The notes under the pieces: generated by a model
Databases searched by the model: none
What the model saw: only the letters and a program-made list of their open reading frames with translations
Told to the model about the DNA's origin: nothing
Program-made: the position numbers and the translations under genes
Assembly: GCA_018263365.1 (NCBI GenBank)
Contig: JAANXI010000045.1
Location: forward strand, 1 to 11,259
DNA from: Fidelibacterota bacterium
GTDB lineage: Bacteria; Fidelibacterota; JAANXI01
Length of the DNA: 11,259 bases
Direction of reading: 5' to 3'
In this document: positions 1-7,150 of the stretch, piece by piece
How the letters are laid out: the number at the start of each line of letters is the position of its first letter
Position numbering within the stretch: position 1 is the first letter of the stretch

Positions 1-148
1 GAGATGAAAAGGGTTTTGGGAAACCGAAGGCATACCCGGAGGGTCTGTCGAGGATTTCACGGAGCCTTCGCGCTCAACAGATTGGTGCAGATCGCCATAT
101 AAAATCGCTCAATTTAGGCGGAATATAATAACCGGGCTAACCCATTGT
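1..148. other. Upstream region of rnc, no identifiable gene
   Basis: No recognisable protein or RNA family is seen here. Two + frames are open from the window edge (one to a TAA at 126-128, the other to a TAA at 100-102), but neither translation resembles a family I know, so a tail of an upstream gene cannot be shown or excluded. The first 70 bases contain nested inverted repeats: GGTTT/AAACC (12-16 with 21-25), CGAAGGC/GCCTTCG (25-31 with 64-70) and, inside the latter, ACCC/GGGT (34-37 with 41-44). A TATAAT sequence lies at 124-129 but no -35 element is found at a suitable distance. Confidence 0.4.
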
Positions 149-919
149 ATGGGCTTTTTACGACGACTTCTGTCAAAGTATTTTTCCCGCGTAGCGCCGC
201 AGGATGAAAATCTGGCGAGCATATCAAAGCGGATTAAGTACAATTTCTCAAATCCGGATCTTTTATCACAGGCCCTGACTCATCCATCACTTGCCAGGGA
301 ACAATTATCGCCGCTTCACACGTATGAACGCCTTGAATTTCTTGGCGATGCAGTACTTGAACTGATTATTTCCGATTATCTTTTCCGCTTCTATCCGAAT
401 TTTCCCGAAGGTGCACTGACTAAAAAACGTTCTGCCCTGGTGAACAAAAACATCCTGGCCTCCATCGGAAAAGAGATTGGCCTTCCGGAGTTTATCAAGT
501 CGCAATCCGTCGCGGATCGACCAATAGAGGAATCCGAAGCGGTCGTCGGCGACGTGGTGGAAGCAATTATTGGCGCTGCCTACATAGATGGCGGCATGAA
601 AGCAGCCAGAAAGATAGTTCTGCACCTGTTTCCCTTACATGATTCGACAGAGGGTTCCTCCGAAGATCGGATGAATTTTAAAGGTGTACTCATCGAATAC
701 TGTCATACTCATGATCAGCCGGAACCCATTTTCCAAACGGTGGATCGTATCGGTCCGGATCATTCAAGACAATACAAAGTGGCTGTACTGCTCAATAAAG
801 ATGTTGTGGCAACCGGGAAAGGGTCTTCAAAAAAGAAGGCGGGACAAGCTGCTGCGAAACATGCTCTCTCCCGCCTGAGCAAAGATGAAAACCGTATTGA
901 AGGGATGGAATCCGCTTAG
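149..919 (+). CDS. rnc: Ribonuclease III
   Basis: This enzyme cleaves double-stranded RNA in the cytoplasm, chiefly in rRNA precursor processing and turnover of structured or antisense-paired mRNA. The 256-residue protein is slightly longer than the E. coli enzyme because of a basic N-terminal extension of about 25 residues. The nuclease domain carries the signature ERLEFLGDAVLE at 60-71. By alignment with the family, E60, E63 and D67 there and D135 and E138 in GDVVEAI are the metal-binding acidic residues. A double-stranded RNA-binding domain spans about 174-241 and ends in the typical GKGSSKKKAGQAAAKHAL pattern. ATG 149 is used because no other ATG, GTG or TTG lies in frame between it and the upstream stop. 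No clear Shine-Dalgarno sequence precedes it. The TAG stop overlaps the TAA of the convergent gene. Confidence 0.97.
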   Translation: MGFLRRLLSKYFSRVAPQDENLASISKRIKYNFSNPDLLSQALTHPSLAREQLSPLHTYERLEFLGDAVLELIISDYLFRFYPNFPEGALTKKRSALVNKNILASIGKEIGLPEFIKSQSVADRPIEESEAVVGDVVEAIIGAAYIDGGMKAARKIVLHLFPLHDSTEGSSEDRMNFKGVLIEYCHTHDQPEPIFQTVDRIGPDHSRQYKVAVLLNKDVVATGKGSSKKKAGQAAAKHALSRLSKDENRIEGMESA

Positions 920-1503
920 TTTTTCTGCTCCTCGATCTGTTTAATTTTGTCGCGTAATTTCGCTGCTTTTTCGTATTCCTCGGCATCCACCGCTTTTTTC
1001 AGCGCTTCCTGCAGGTCATCGATGGATTGCTCGCTGGCCGAACTTGCGGTAATCCGCTCTTCCGTGAGGTCTTCACTTTCCTCACCAACGGCATCAAGTT
1101 CATCCGCAATTACGCCGGCTTCGTCCATCACCTCGTTTTCCACGTAAACCGTGGCCCCAACCCGCAGCGCTATTGCAATGGCATCGCTGGGACGGGAATC
1201 TATTTCTTTATCGCTGTAATCATAGACATCAATGAAAATTTTGGCATAAAACGTTCCGTCAATAAGATCGGTAATTACGACCTCTTTGATATCCGCACCA
1301 AGATCTTCCAGAATGGTGCTGATGAGATCGTGCGTCATTGGGCGCGGCATTTTCATCCCTTCGAGGGCCAGGGCAATTGCCTGGGCTTCAAACGCCCCCA
1401 CAATCACCGGCAGTTGCCTGTCGCCGCCTACCTCACTAAGCAGAACAGCATACCCTTTGCTTGGCGGATAAAACGCAATTTTTGAGACTTCAACTTCAAT
1501 CAT
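916..1503 (-). CDS. Bifunctional nuclease family protein (DUF151) with C-terminal UVR motif
   Basis: A 195-residue protein in two parts. Residues 2-130 match the DUF151/bifunctional nuclease (BFN) family, with the conserved stretches LPVIVGAFEAQAIALALEG (31-49), RPMTHDL (54-60) and the core SRPSDAIAIALR (103-114). Some members of this family have been reported to have DNase and RNase activity, but the cellular role is poorly defined. An acidic linker (about 133-158) leads to a UvrB/UvrC-type helical hairpin at 160-194 (IDDLQEALKKAVDAEEYEKA and following), a protein-interaction motif known from nucleotide excision repair. Start ATG 1503 is preceded by an AGGAAG Shine-Dalgarno-like sequence. 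The gene sits 107 bases after PGI/PMI with its own likely promoter. The domain assignment is firm; the substrate is unknown. Confidence 0.92.
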   Translation of the reverse strand: MIEVEVSKIAFYPPSKGYAVLLSEVGGDRQLPVIVGAFEAQAIALALEGMKMPRPMTHDLISTILEDLGADIKEVVITDLIDGTFYAKIFIDVYDYSDKEIDSRPSDAIAIALRVGATVYVENEVMDEAGVIADELDAVGEESEDLTEERITASSASEQSIDDLQEALKKAVDAEEYEKAAKLRDKIKQIEEQKN

Positions 1504-1537
1504 AGTTCTTTATCACTTCCTTCACCATTTGAGCCGC

Positions 1538-1567
1538 AATTTACAAAGCAGGCTTTTGTACTGTCAA
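1538..1567 (-). promoter_or_regulatory. Predicted sigma70-type promoter for the bifunctional nuclease gene
   Basis: On the - strand a perfect TTGACA (-35; + positions 1562-1567) is followed after 18 bases by TAAATT (-10; + positions 1538-1543; four of six consensus bases). Transcription would start roughly 30 bases before ATG 1503, leaving room for the AGGAAG ribosome site. The placement supports separate expression of the nuclease from the upstream operon. Confidence 0.6.
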
Positions 1568-1592
1568 GCCTCATTGTATGATATCTTGTATG
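1550..1592. repeat. Inverted and direct repeats at the nuclease promoter (possible operator)
   Basis: AGGCTT (1550-1555) and AAGCCT (1566-1571) form an inverted repeat with a 10-base centre that overlaps the -35 element. Just upstream on the transcribed strand, TTGTATG occurs twice (1574-1580 and 1586-1592), with starts 12 bases apart. Such an arrangement could bind a regulator, but no protein can be named, and short repeats of this size can arise by chance. Confidence 0.3.
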
Positions 1593-1610
1593 GACTCACA
1601 ATAGAAAACT

Positions 1611-2666
1611 TTATTCTGCGAGCCTTGATTTGAGCAGAGATATCCGTTCGACCGGTGTGGGGTCTACTTCTTGTAGCAATGCCGCGTACAGGCTGATCCA
1701 GTCGCCAAGATGGATTAAGGAAAAGAGCCGCGTCATCCAGCTCGCTCCTTCGGTACTGAAACGCATTACATTTTTTGGATATGCTCCAATCAGGTCACTT
1801 GTTACGGTGAGCCGCTTTAGAACGCCGGGATGCGATGAATCATCCCGCAACCAGATGAGAGAAATATTCGAAAGAAAATCGGGCTGCTGATCCCAGCCCA
1901 TAATCTCATTGTGATTCATTTCCGGCAGACGGTTGTGGAACGCCAGAATGTGTGCGTTTTCGGCAAGCTGACCTTTCCACCGAACGCCCACCACCTCCAA
2001 TTCCGGTACGGTATAAACCACCGGTACCGTTCCAATGATGTCCCGGGCGGTGTGGAAGGCTGTATTCTCCTCCGAGTCGCTTCCGTATTTTTCGGATAAC
2101 TTGCGTATTTGCCCGATGGTTTCTTCGATATCCGCAGCGACCTCCGTGTGGACGAGCTCCAACTGTTTAAAAAGCCGTGCCATCGGGATAAACGAAAACC
2201 CCAGCGCGGCGCGGGGCTGCATTCCACCCGGAATACTTATCAGTGGATAACCGCTCGCCTGCATTCGGTTTTCCACTTCCCCGTTCGAGGAAATGCCAAT
2301 GATCTGTGCACCGGATTCCTCCGCCGCTTCAAAGGCACTCAGGGTTTCTTTAGTATTTCCTGAGTAACTACTGACCACCACAAGCGAATTCTCCCCAACA
2401 AATCCGGGGATGGTATAATTCCGGTTCACAACCAGCGGGACATCCAAATCATTCTGGAAATATGTTGCCAACAGATCACCGCCAATTGCCGAGCCGCCCA
2501 TGCCGCAGAAGAGAATATTTGTAATTCGCTGCGTATTAATGGGACACGTAACCGGAAGGTCGATTCGGGAGGCCTCTTCTACCTGGTCGCCAAATCCGGC
2601 GACGGCCTGCCACATGTTTTGCGGATCAATTTGTTTCAGGCGTTGTTGTACTTCGGAAAAATTCAC
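1611..2666 (-). CDS. Bifunctional phosphoglucose/phosphomannose isomerase
   Basis: Interconverts glucose-6-phosphate or mannose-6-phosphate with fructose-6-phosphate, linking glycolysis to mannose-containing glycan precursors. The 351-residue length and motifs match the compact PGI/PMI family of the SIS superfamily, first characterised in archaea, rather than the larger classical PGI. Key features are FCGMGGSAIGGDLL (53-66), the phosphate-binding loop SSYSGNTKETL (99-109), PGGMQPRAALGFSF (146-159, containing the conserved Arg152), NHNE at 251-254 near the catalytic glutamate, His279, and a C-terminal DPTPVERISLLK block ending in Lys346; these correspond to the family's active-site residues. 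The start is GTG at 2666, with a strong AAGGAG six bases upstream and 11 bases after the ptsI stop. It is the last gene of the seven-gene operon. The family is clear; the balance between the two activities cannot be read from sequence. Confidence 0.93.
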   Translation of the reverse strand: MNFSEVQQRLKQIDPQNMWQAVAGFGDQVEEASRIDLPVTCPINTQRITNILFCGMGGSAIGGDLLATYFQNDLDVPLVVNRNYTIPGFVGENSLVVVSSYSGNTKETLSAFEAAEESGAQIIGISSNGEVENRMQASGYPLISIPGGMQPRAALGFSFIPMARLFKQLELVHTEVAADIEETIGQIRKLSEKYGSDSEENTAFHTARDIIGTVPVVYTVPELEVVGVRWKGQLAENAHILAFHNRLPEMNHNEIMGWDQQPDFLSNISLIWLRDDSSHPGVLKRLTVTSDLIGAYPKNVMRFSTEGASWMTRLFSLIHLGDWISLYAALLQEVDPTPVERISLLKSRLAE

Positions 2667-2677
2667 TCTGACTCCTT

Positions 2678-4438
2678 CTATAAATTCATCTGTTCAGGCA
2701 AGTGCTCCTGCATAAATTGTCGCAGATACCGCTCGATATCAGCCTCGGTTTTGAAATCCAGGACCCTTTCGGCAAGGTGCTGACACTTTTCCCGATCCAA
2801 TTCCCGGACAATTTCTTTGATCTTTGGCAGTACAATTGGTGAGACTGATAATTCGTCCAATCCCAAGCCGAGCAGAAGCGGGATAACCAGGGGATCGGCA
2901 GCCATTTCGCCGCACATTCCGACCCAGATGTCATGGGAATGCCCTGCTTCAATAGTCATGGTAATAAGTTTGAGTACACTGGGATGGAGGTTTTTATACA
3001 GGAAGGAGACCCGGTCATTTCCGCGATCAACGGCGAGGGCGTACTGGATAAGGTCGTTAGTACCGATGCTGAAAAAGTCCAATTCCTCTGCCAGCGAATC
3101 GGCAATCAGAGCTGCCGATGGTATTTCAATCAGGGTGCCAATTTCTATATCCTTGTTATAATCCGTCCCCTGAGAATCTAATTCTTCCCACACCTCCCGG
3201 ATGAATTCCTTCACCTGCATCACTTCTTCCAGCGCTGAGATCATGGGAAACATCAGTTTTATGTTGCCAAAGGCACTAGCGCGATAAATTGCGCGCAATT
3301 GCGTTTTGAACAGTTCCGGATTATCCAGACAGATCCGAATTGCTCTGTATCCCAGGAACGGATTTGATTCTTTGAATCCTTCGATTTCCATTGATGCGGA
3401 GATCTTGTCGCCACCCAAATCGAAACTGCGAAAAATGACTGGATCCGGAGCGACGCTCTCTGCAATCTGTCTATACTCCCCGAACTGCTCCTCTTCCGTC
3501 GGAAACGTATTCTTCACCAGATACAAATATTCCGTGCGGTACAGCCCAATACCCTCCGAACCGGCCTTATGCACATTTTCCAGTTCGCCTGGCAAACCGA
3601 TATTTGAGGAGAGCGTTATCCGATACCCGTCTTTAGTTTCGGCAGGCAGATTTTTATGCGTATACAGGCTTTCTTCAAACTCCCTGATGTGCTGGAGTTC
3701 TCCCCTGAATTGCTCTTTCGTCTCCTGGTCCGGGTTCGTCAACACCACACCGTGATAACCATCCACGATGATACTCCCCTCGTCTCCCAATTGATCAAGC
3801 AGATTATCAACGCCTACCACCGCCGGGATCTGCATTGCTCGTGCGAGGATCGCCATGTGGGAGGCGCGCCCACCAGTTTCGGACACCAATCCGATGACTT
3901 TGGAACGGTCGCGCATAATCATATCGCTGGGATTCAACTCCCGGGTCACCAGAATCGACGGCTCTTCCACATCTTCAAGCAATCCCCCATCTCTGGTAAG
4001 CAGATGCCGCAGCACCCGCTGCTTCACATCATAGATGTCGCTAGCGCGGTCGCGGATGTACATATTGTCGGAATTTTCCAGCTGTTCCCGATAGCCGGCC
4101 AATACTTGCTGAAAGGCATACTCCGCGTTTTCCCGCTGATCTTTGATGCGGGTGCGGACTTCTTCAATCACCGCTTCATCGTTGAGAGACAACAGCTGTG
4201 CCTCCACCATTTCGGCATAGTTATCTCCGACCCGCCGGGCGATCATCTCCTGGATGGAACGCAGATCACGGCGGGTGCGTCGCAAAGCCATATTGAGGCG
4301 CCGATATTCGTGGTCGACTTCGTCAGCGTTAATGTTCTGCTTGTTTACAACGATCCGTTCGCGGGTGAACTTCACCACCGGACCTATCGCGATCCCTGGC
4401 GATGCGTTGATTCCGGAATATCTTTTTTGCTCAGTCAT
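2678..4438 (-). CDS. ptsI: Phosphoenolpyruvate-protein phosphotransferase (PTS enzyme I)
   Basis: Enzyme I takes phosphate from phosphoenolpyruvate onto a histidine and passes it to HPr, the first step of the PTS. The 586-residue length is normal. The N-terminal part (about 3-145) contains the helical HPr-binding region. The swivelling phosphohistidine domain has GGRASHMAILARAMQIPAVVG-like sequence at 189-209, with His194 as the phosphorylated residue. The PEP-binding barrel (about 255-545) has GIGLYRTEYLY (296-306), FDLGGDK (339-345), NPFLGYRAIR (359-368), the family signature DFFSIGTNDLIQYAL (454-468) and active-site Cys509 in GMCGEMAADP. The active-site context ASHM differs from the common TSHT/TSHA. 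The gene starts 5 bases after ptsH and lacks a strong ribosome site, which suggests translational coupling. All key residues are present, so it should be active. Confidence 0.97.
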   Translation of the reverse strand: MTEQKRYSGINASPGIAIGPVVKFTRERIVVNKQNINADEVDHEYRRLNMALRRTRRDLRSIQEMIARRVGDNYAEMVEAQLLSLNDEAVIEEVRTRIKDQRENAEYAFQQVLAGYREQLENSDNMYIRDRASDIYDVKQRVLRHLLTRDGGLLEDVEEPSILVTRELNPSDMIMRDRSKVIGLVSETGGRASHMAILARAMQIPAVVGVDNLLDQLGDEGSIIVDGYHGVVLTNPDQETKEQFRGELQHIREFEESLYTHKNLPAETKDGYRITLSSNIGLPGELENVHKAGSEGIGLYRTEYLYLVKNTFPTEEEQFGEYRQIAESVAPDPVIFRSFDLGGDKISASMEIEGFKESNPFLGYRAIRICLDNPELFKTQLRAIYRASAFGNIKLMFPMISALEEVMQVKEFIREVWEELDSQGTDYNKDIEIGTLIEIPSAALIADSLAEELDFFSIGTNDLIQYALAVDRGNDRVSFLYKNLHPSVLKLITMTIEAGHSHDIWVGMCGEMAADPLVIPLLLGLGLDELSVSPIVLPKIKEIVRELDREKCQHLAERVLDFKTEADIERYLRQFMQEHLPEQMNL

Positions 4439-4443
4439 ATGAT

Positions 4444-4713
4444 TTATTCGGTGCCAAAATGGTTATCAGCGAGTTCCTTTATCTGCGAGATTGCCTCCTC
4501 AGCATCCTCTCCTTCCGCTTCCACCTGCACCGTACTGCCGTTTTCTGCGGCCAGCACCAACACGCCCAAAATCGATTTTGCGTTCACCTTGGTGTCGTCC
4601 TTTATCAGGAAAATCTGCGAGTCGAATTTGCTCGTCAGCGAGACCAATGCCGCCGCCGGACGCGCGTGCAAACCGAACTCATTTTTAATAACGATTTCCC
4701 CCGTTTTTTTCAT
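4444..4713 (-). CDS. ptsH: Phosphocarrier protein HPr
   Basis: HPr relays phosphate from enzyme I to EIIA domains or regulatory targets. The 89-residue protein has the active-site sequence GLHARPA at 14-20, with His16 as the phosphate carrier. It also has NAKSILGVL at 44-52, where Ser47 aligns with the Ser46 that HPr kinase/phosphorylase modifies in Firmicutes and some Gram-negative bacteria. Regulation by an HPr kinase is therefore possible, but no such kinase is in the window. The ATG overlaps the TGA stop of the polyprenyl synthase gene (ATGA), and ptsI follows after 5 bases, so the three are very likely co-transcribed. No sugar-specific EII component is nearby. Confidence 0.97.
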   Translation of the reverse strand: MKKTGEIVIKNEFGLHARPAAALVSLTSKFDSQIFLIKDDTKVNAKSILGVLVLAAENGSTVQVEAEGEDAEEAISQIKELADNHFGTE

Positions 4714-5702
4714 GCTTTCCGATGCGAAAGTTTATCAGCCAGATATCGCAGGTGCTCCGTATCCGCGTCCAGACCCGCTAATATTTTCTGTGCTTTTGTG
4801 ATTTTTTTCTGTACAAATTCTTTGGTCTTTTCCACGATCCCCACATCCGTCAACATCGATTTGAGTGCAACAAAATCCGCGTCTGTGTGATGTTCCACGT
4901 CGAGGAAACTCCGGATTTTCTTTTCCGCCTCCGGATCAGACATTTCCAGGGCTTTTAACAATACGAAAGTCTTTTTTTGTTCCGTCAAGTCGCTCCCCAG
5001 GCTCTTCCCCATCACATCCGCCGTGGAGGTGAGTTCCAGGAGATCATCCTGGACCTGGAACGCTTCGCCCAGCAGAAAGCCAAATCGCCCAAGCCGATCC
5101 TGTTCAGGGGATGACACGCCGGAAATACTCCCGCCAAGCACACAGCACATGGAAATGAGCCGGGCGGTCTTCTTTCCGATCATCATCATATACTCATCCA
5201 AAGTCACATCTGTGCGCTGCTCAAATTCCTTGTCGAACGCCTGTCCTTCACAGATATCCATAACCCCGTCAGTGAAAATTTTCAGCACATGCCGTACGTC
5301 GACTTCCTCGATATTGAGCAGCACCTTATATGCCAGGGCCAGCAGCCCGTCGCCGGAGAGGATTGCTGTGCTGATATCCCACTTGGTGTGGACTGTAGGC
5401 CGGCCGCGACGCTGATTGTCCCTGTCCATAATGTCGTCGTGTACCAGGGTAAAATTGTGCAGGATTTCGAGCGCAACCCCGGTGTCAAGAGCCGCATGGG
5501 TATTCCCCCCGTATGCGTCCGCAACCAGCATCACGAGCACCGGGCGGATGCGTTTGCCACCGGATTCCAGGACGTACTGCATCGGCGTGTAGAGCGACTC
5601 CGGGGATCCGTACGAACCTGCGATTTCCATCAGCCGTTCGTGAATATCCCGCCGGAATCCTTCAACGATATCTTTGGATTGTAACGCGGTGATTGTGCTC
5701 AT
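4710..5702 (-). CDS. trans-Polyprenyl diphosphate synthase (GGPP/FPP synthase family)
   Basis: Condenses isopentenyl diphosphate with allylic diphosphates to build an all-trans isoprenoid chain for quinones, carotenoids or other lipids. The 330-residue protein has GGKRIRP (48-54), the first aspartate-rich motif DDIMD (89-93), RRGRPTVH (98-105), the second motif QVQDDLLE (216-223) and GKSLGSDLTEQKKT (232-245). The first motif has no two-residue insertion, and Phe84 lies five residues before it. In the family this pattern fits a short-chain (about C20) product, though length prediction from sequence is uncertain. The second motif ends in Glu rather than the usual Asp. ATG 5702 has no strong ribosome site. 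A 64-base gap separates it from the phosphomutase gene upstream; ptsH overlaps its end by 4 bases. Confidence 0.93.
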   Translation of the reverse strand: MSTITALQSKDIVEGFRRDIHERLMEIAGSYGSPESLYTPMQYVLESGGKRIRPVLVMLVADAYGGNTHAALDTGVALEILHNFTLVHDDIMDRDNQRRGRPTVHTKWDISTAILSGDGLLALAYKVLLNIEEVDVRHVLKIFTDGVMDICEGQAFDKEFEQRTDVTLDEYMMMIGKKTARLISMCCVLGGSISGVSSPEQDRLGRFGFLLGEAFQVQDDLLELTSTADVMGKSLGSDLTEQKKTFVLLKALEMSDPEAEKKIRSFLDVEHHTDADFVALKSMLTDVGIVEKTKEFVQKKITKAQKILAGLDADTEHLRYLADKLSHRKA

Positions 5703-5766
5703 CAGATCATTTATCGATATTCACAGTTTGATTTGCTGATATCCGGAAAATTCACCCCAAACGGTA

Positions 5767-7134
5767 TCAGTATTCCACCTTCAGCTCACCGAATTCCTGT
5801 AATTTCCCGATGACTAAATCACGGATCTCCTCGAGACGCTCCCGTGTTTTGGCCTCGAATCGGCAGACGATCACCGGCTGAGTATTTGACGACCGGACCA
5901 GTCCCCAGCCGTCACCAAATTTTATGCGAATGCCGTCCACGTCGATATGATCGTATTTTTGGGCGAAGTAGTTCTGTGCTTTCTCTGCAATTTTGAACTT
6001 TTCGGCATCGCTGGGACACTCCATACGGATTTCCGGCGTGCTTTCGTACTGGGGCAGTTCCGCCATAATTTCCGAGAGTGACTTCTCGGACCGGCTGAGA
6101 GTCTGCAGTACACGCGCGGAGACATAAATCGCGTCATCATATCCATAGTAATCATCGGCAAAAAACAGATGGCCGCTCATTTCCCCGCCGAAAGGCGCCC
6201 TGCTCTCCTTCATCTTCTGCTTAATGAGCGAGTGACCGGTTTTCCACATCACCGGCGTGCCGCCTTTGTTGGCAATCTCCTGTTCCAGCGCCTGCGAGCA
6301 CTTCACATCGAAAATTATCTCTTCGTTATCGGCGATCACCTCATCGAGAAAAAGAGTCATCAGGTAATCCGCCCAGACGATTTCGCCTTGATCGTCGATC
6401 ACGCCGACCCGGTCGGCGTCGCCATCATACGCAATACCGACATCGTAGTCACCCTCTTTGACCGTTTTGATGAGATCAGCGACATTTTTCTTCACCGTGG
6501 GGTCCGGATGATGGTTCGGAAACGTTGGATCGACATCGCAGTATAATTCAGTCAACTCAATGTTATCCAGCCGCCTGAAAACCGTGGGAGCGGCGAGCAC
6601 CCCGGCGGCATTTCCGCAGTCCAGGGCCACTTTAAGCGGCTTTTCTATGGCGATTTTACTGACGACCATATCGATGTAATCATCAAGGATCGCCTGCTTC
6701 GTACGTTTGCCTTTACCGGCTTCATAATCTTCGGCTTCTATTAATTCACGAATTGTCTGAATCTGTTCGCCATAGACCGCGCCCTGGTTAAAAGACATTT
6801 TAAACCCGTTATATTCCGGCGGGTTATGGCTGCCGGTAATCTGGACTGCACCGTCGATATCCAGATGATAGAGCGCAAAATAATTGGCAGGCGTCGGCAG
6901 AATACCGATATCAATTACATCAACACCAGTCGATGTAACACCCTCAGCGAATTGCTCCTTAAGATGGGGTGAAGTCTCCCGCACATCCCCGCTCAGAGCA
7001 ATCGTTTTTCCACCCTGGCGTTTTGCCCAGGTTCCGAAGCCCTTCCCAAGCGCCAGAACAACATCATCGGTAAAATCTTCGGCCACTTTTCCCCGTATAT
7101 CGTACTCCCGAAAAATAAAAGTGTTCATATCCAT
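5767..7134 (-). CDS. Phosphomannomutase/phosphoglucomutase
   Basis: Moves phosphate between C6 and C1 of mannose or glucose, giving the sugar-1-phosphates used to make nucleotide sugars for polysaccharides. The 455-residue sequence has the four-domain alpha-D-phosphohexomutase layout of AlgC/ManB-type enzymes. It has the phosphoserine loop ITGSHNPPEYNGFKM (99-113, Ser102), the metal loop YDGDADRVGV (236-245), the sugar-recognition loop GGEMSGH (316-322) and the phosphate-binding loop RSSNTQP (414-420). The GEMSGH loop is typical of dual mannose/glucose enzymes, but glucosamine specificity is not formally excluded. ATG 7134 is preferred over the ATG two codons later because an AAAGGAAA ribosome site lies at suitable spacing. 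It begins 16 bases after anmK ends and shares a pathway with the PGI/PMI gene at the operon's end. Confidence 0.94.
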   Translation of the reverse strand: MDMNTFIFREYDIRGKVAEDFTDDVVLALGKGFGTWAKRQGGKTIALSGDVRETSPHLKEQFAEGVTSTGVDVIDIGILPTPANYFALYHLDIDGAVQITGSHNPPEYNGFKMSFNQGAVYGEQIQTIRELIEAEDYEAGKGKRTKQAILDDYIDMVVSKIAIEKPLKVALDCGNAAGVLAAPTVFRRLDNIELTELYCDVDPTFPNHHPDPTVKKNVADLIKTVKEGDYDVGIAYDGDADRVGVIDDQGEIVWADYLMTLFLDEVIADNEEIIFDVKCSQALEQEIANKGGTPVMWKTGHSLIKQKMKESRAPFGGEMSGHLFFADDYYGYDDAIYVSARVLQTLSRSEKSLSEIMAELPQYESTPEIRMECPSDAEKFKIAEKAQNYFAQKYDHIDVDGIRIKFGDGWGLVRSSNTQPVIVCRFEAKTRERLEEIRDLVIGKLQEFGELKVEY

Positions 7135-7150
7135 AATGTTTCCTTTCAGA

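Noticed and set aside
3..128. Open frame running in from the left edge, as a possible tail of an upstream protein
   Set aside because: The 41 residues match no family I know, and the other + frames are also open for much of this stretch, so the openness is not informative.
3656..4801. A 381-codon open frame on the + strand opposite ptsI and ptsH
   Set aside because: It lies antisense to two strongly conserved genes with complete active sites, has no recognisable domain and reads as low-quality protein; it is a shadow of codon use on the other strand.
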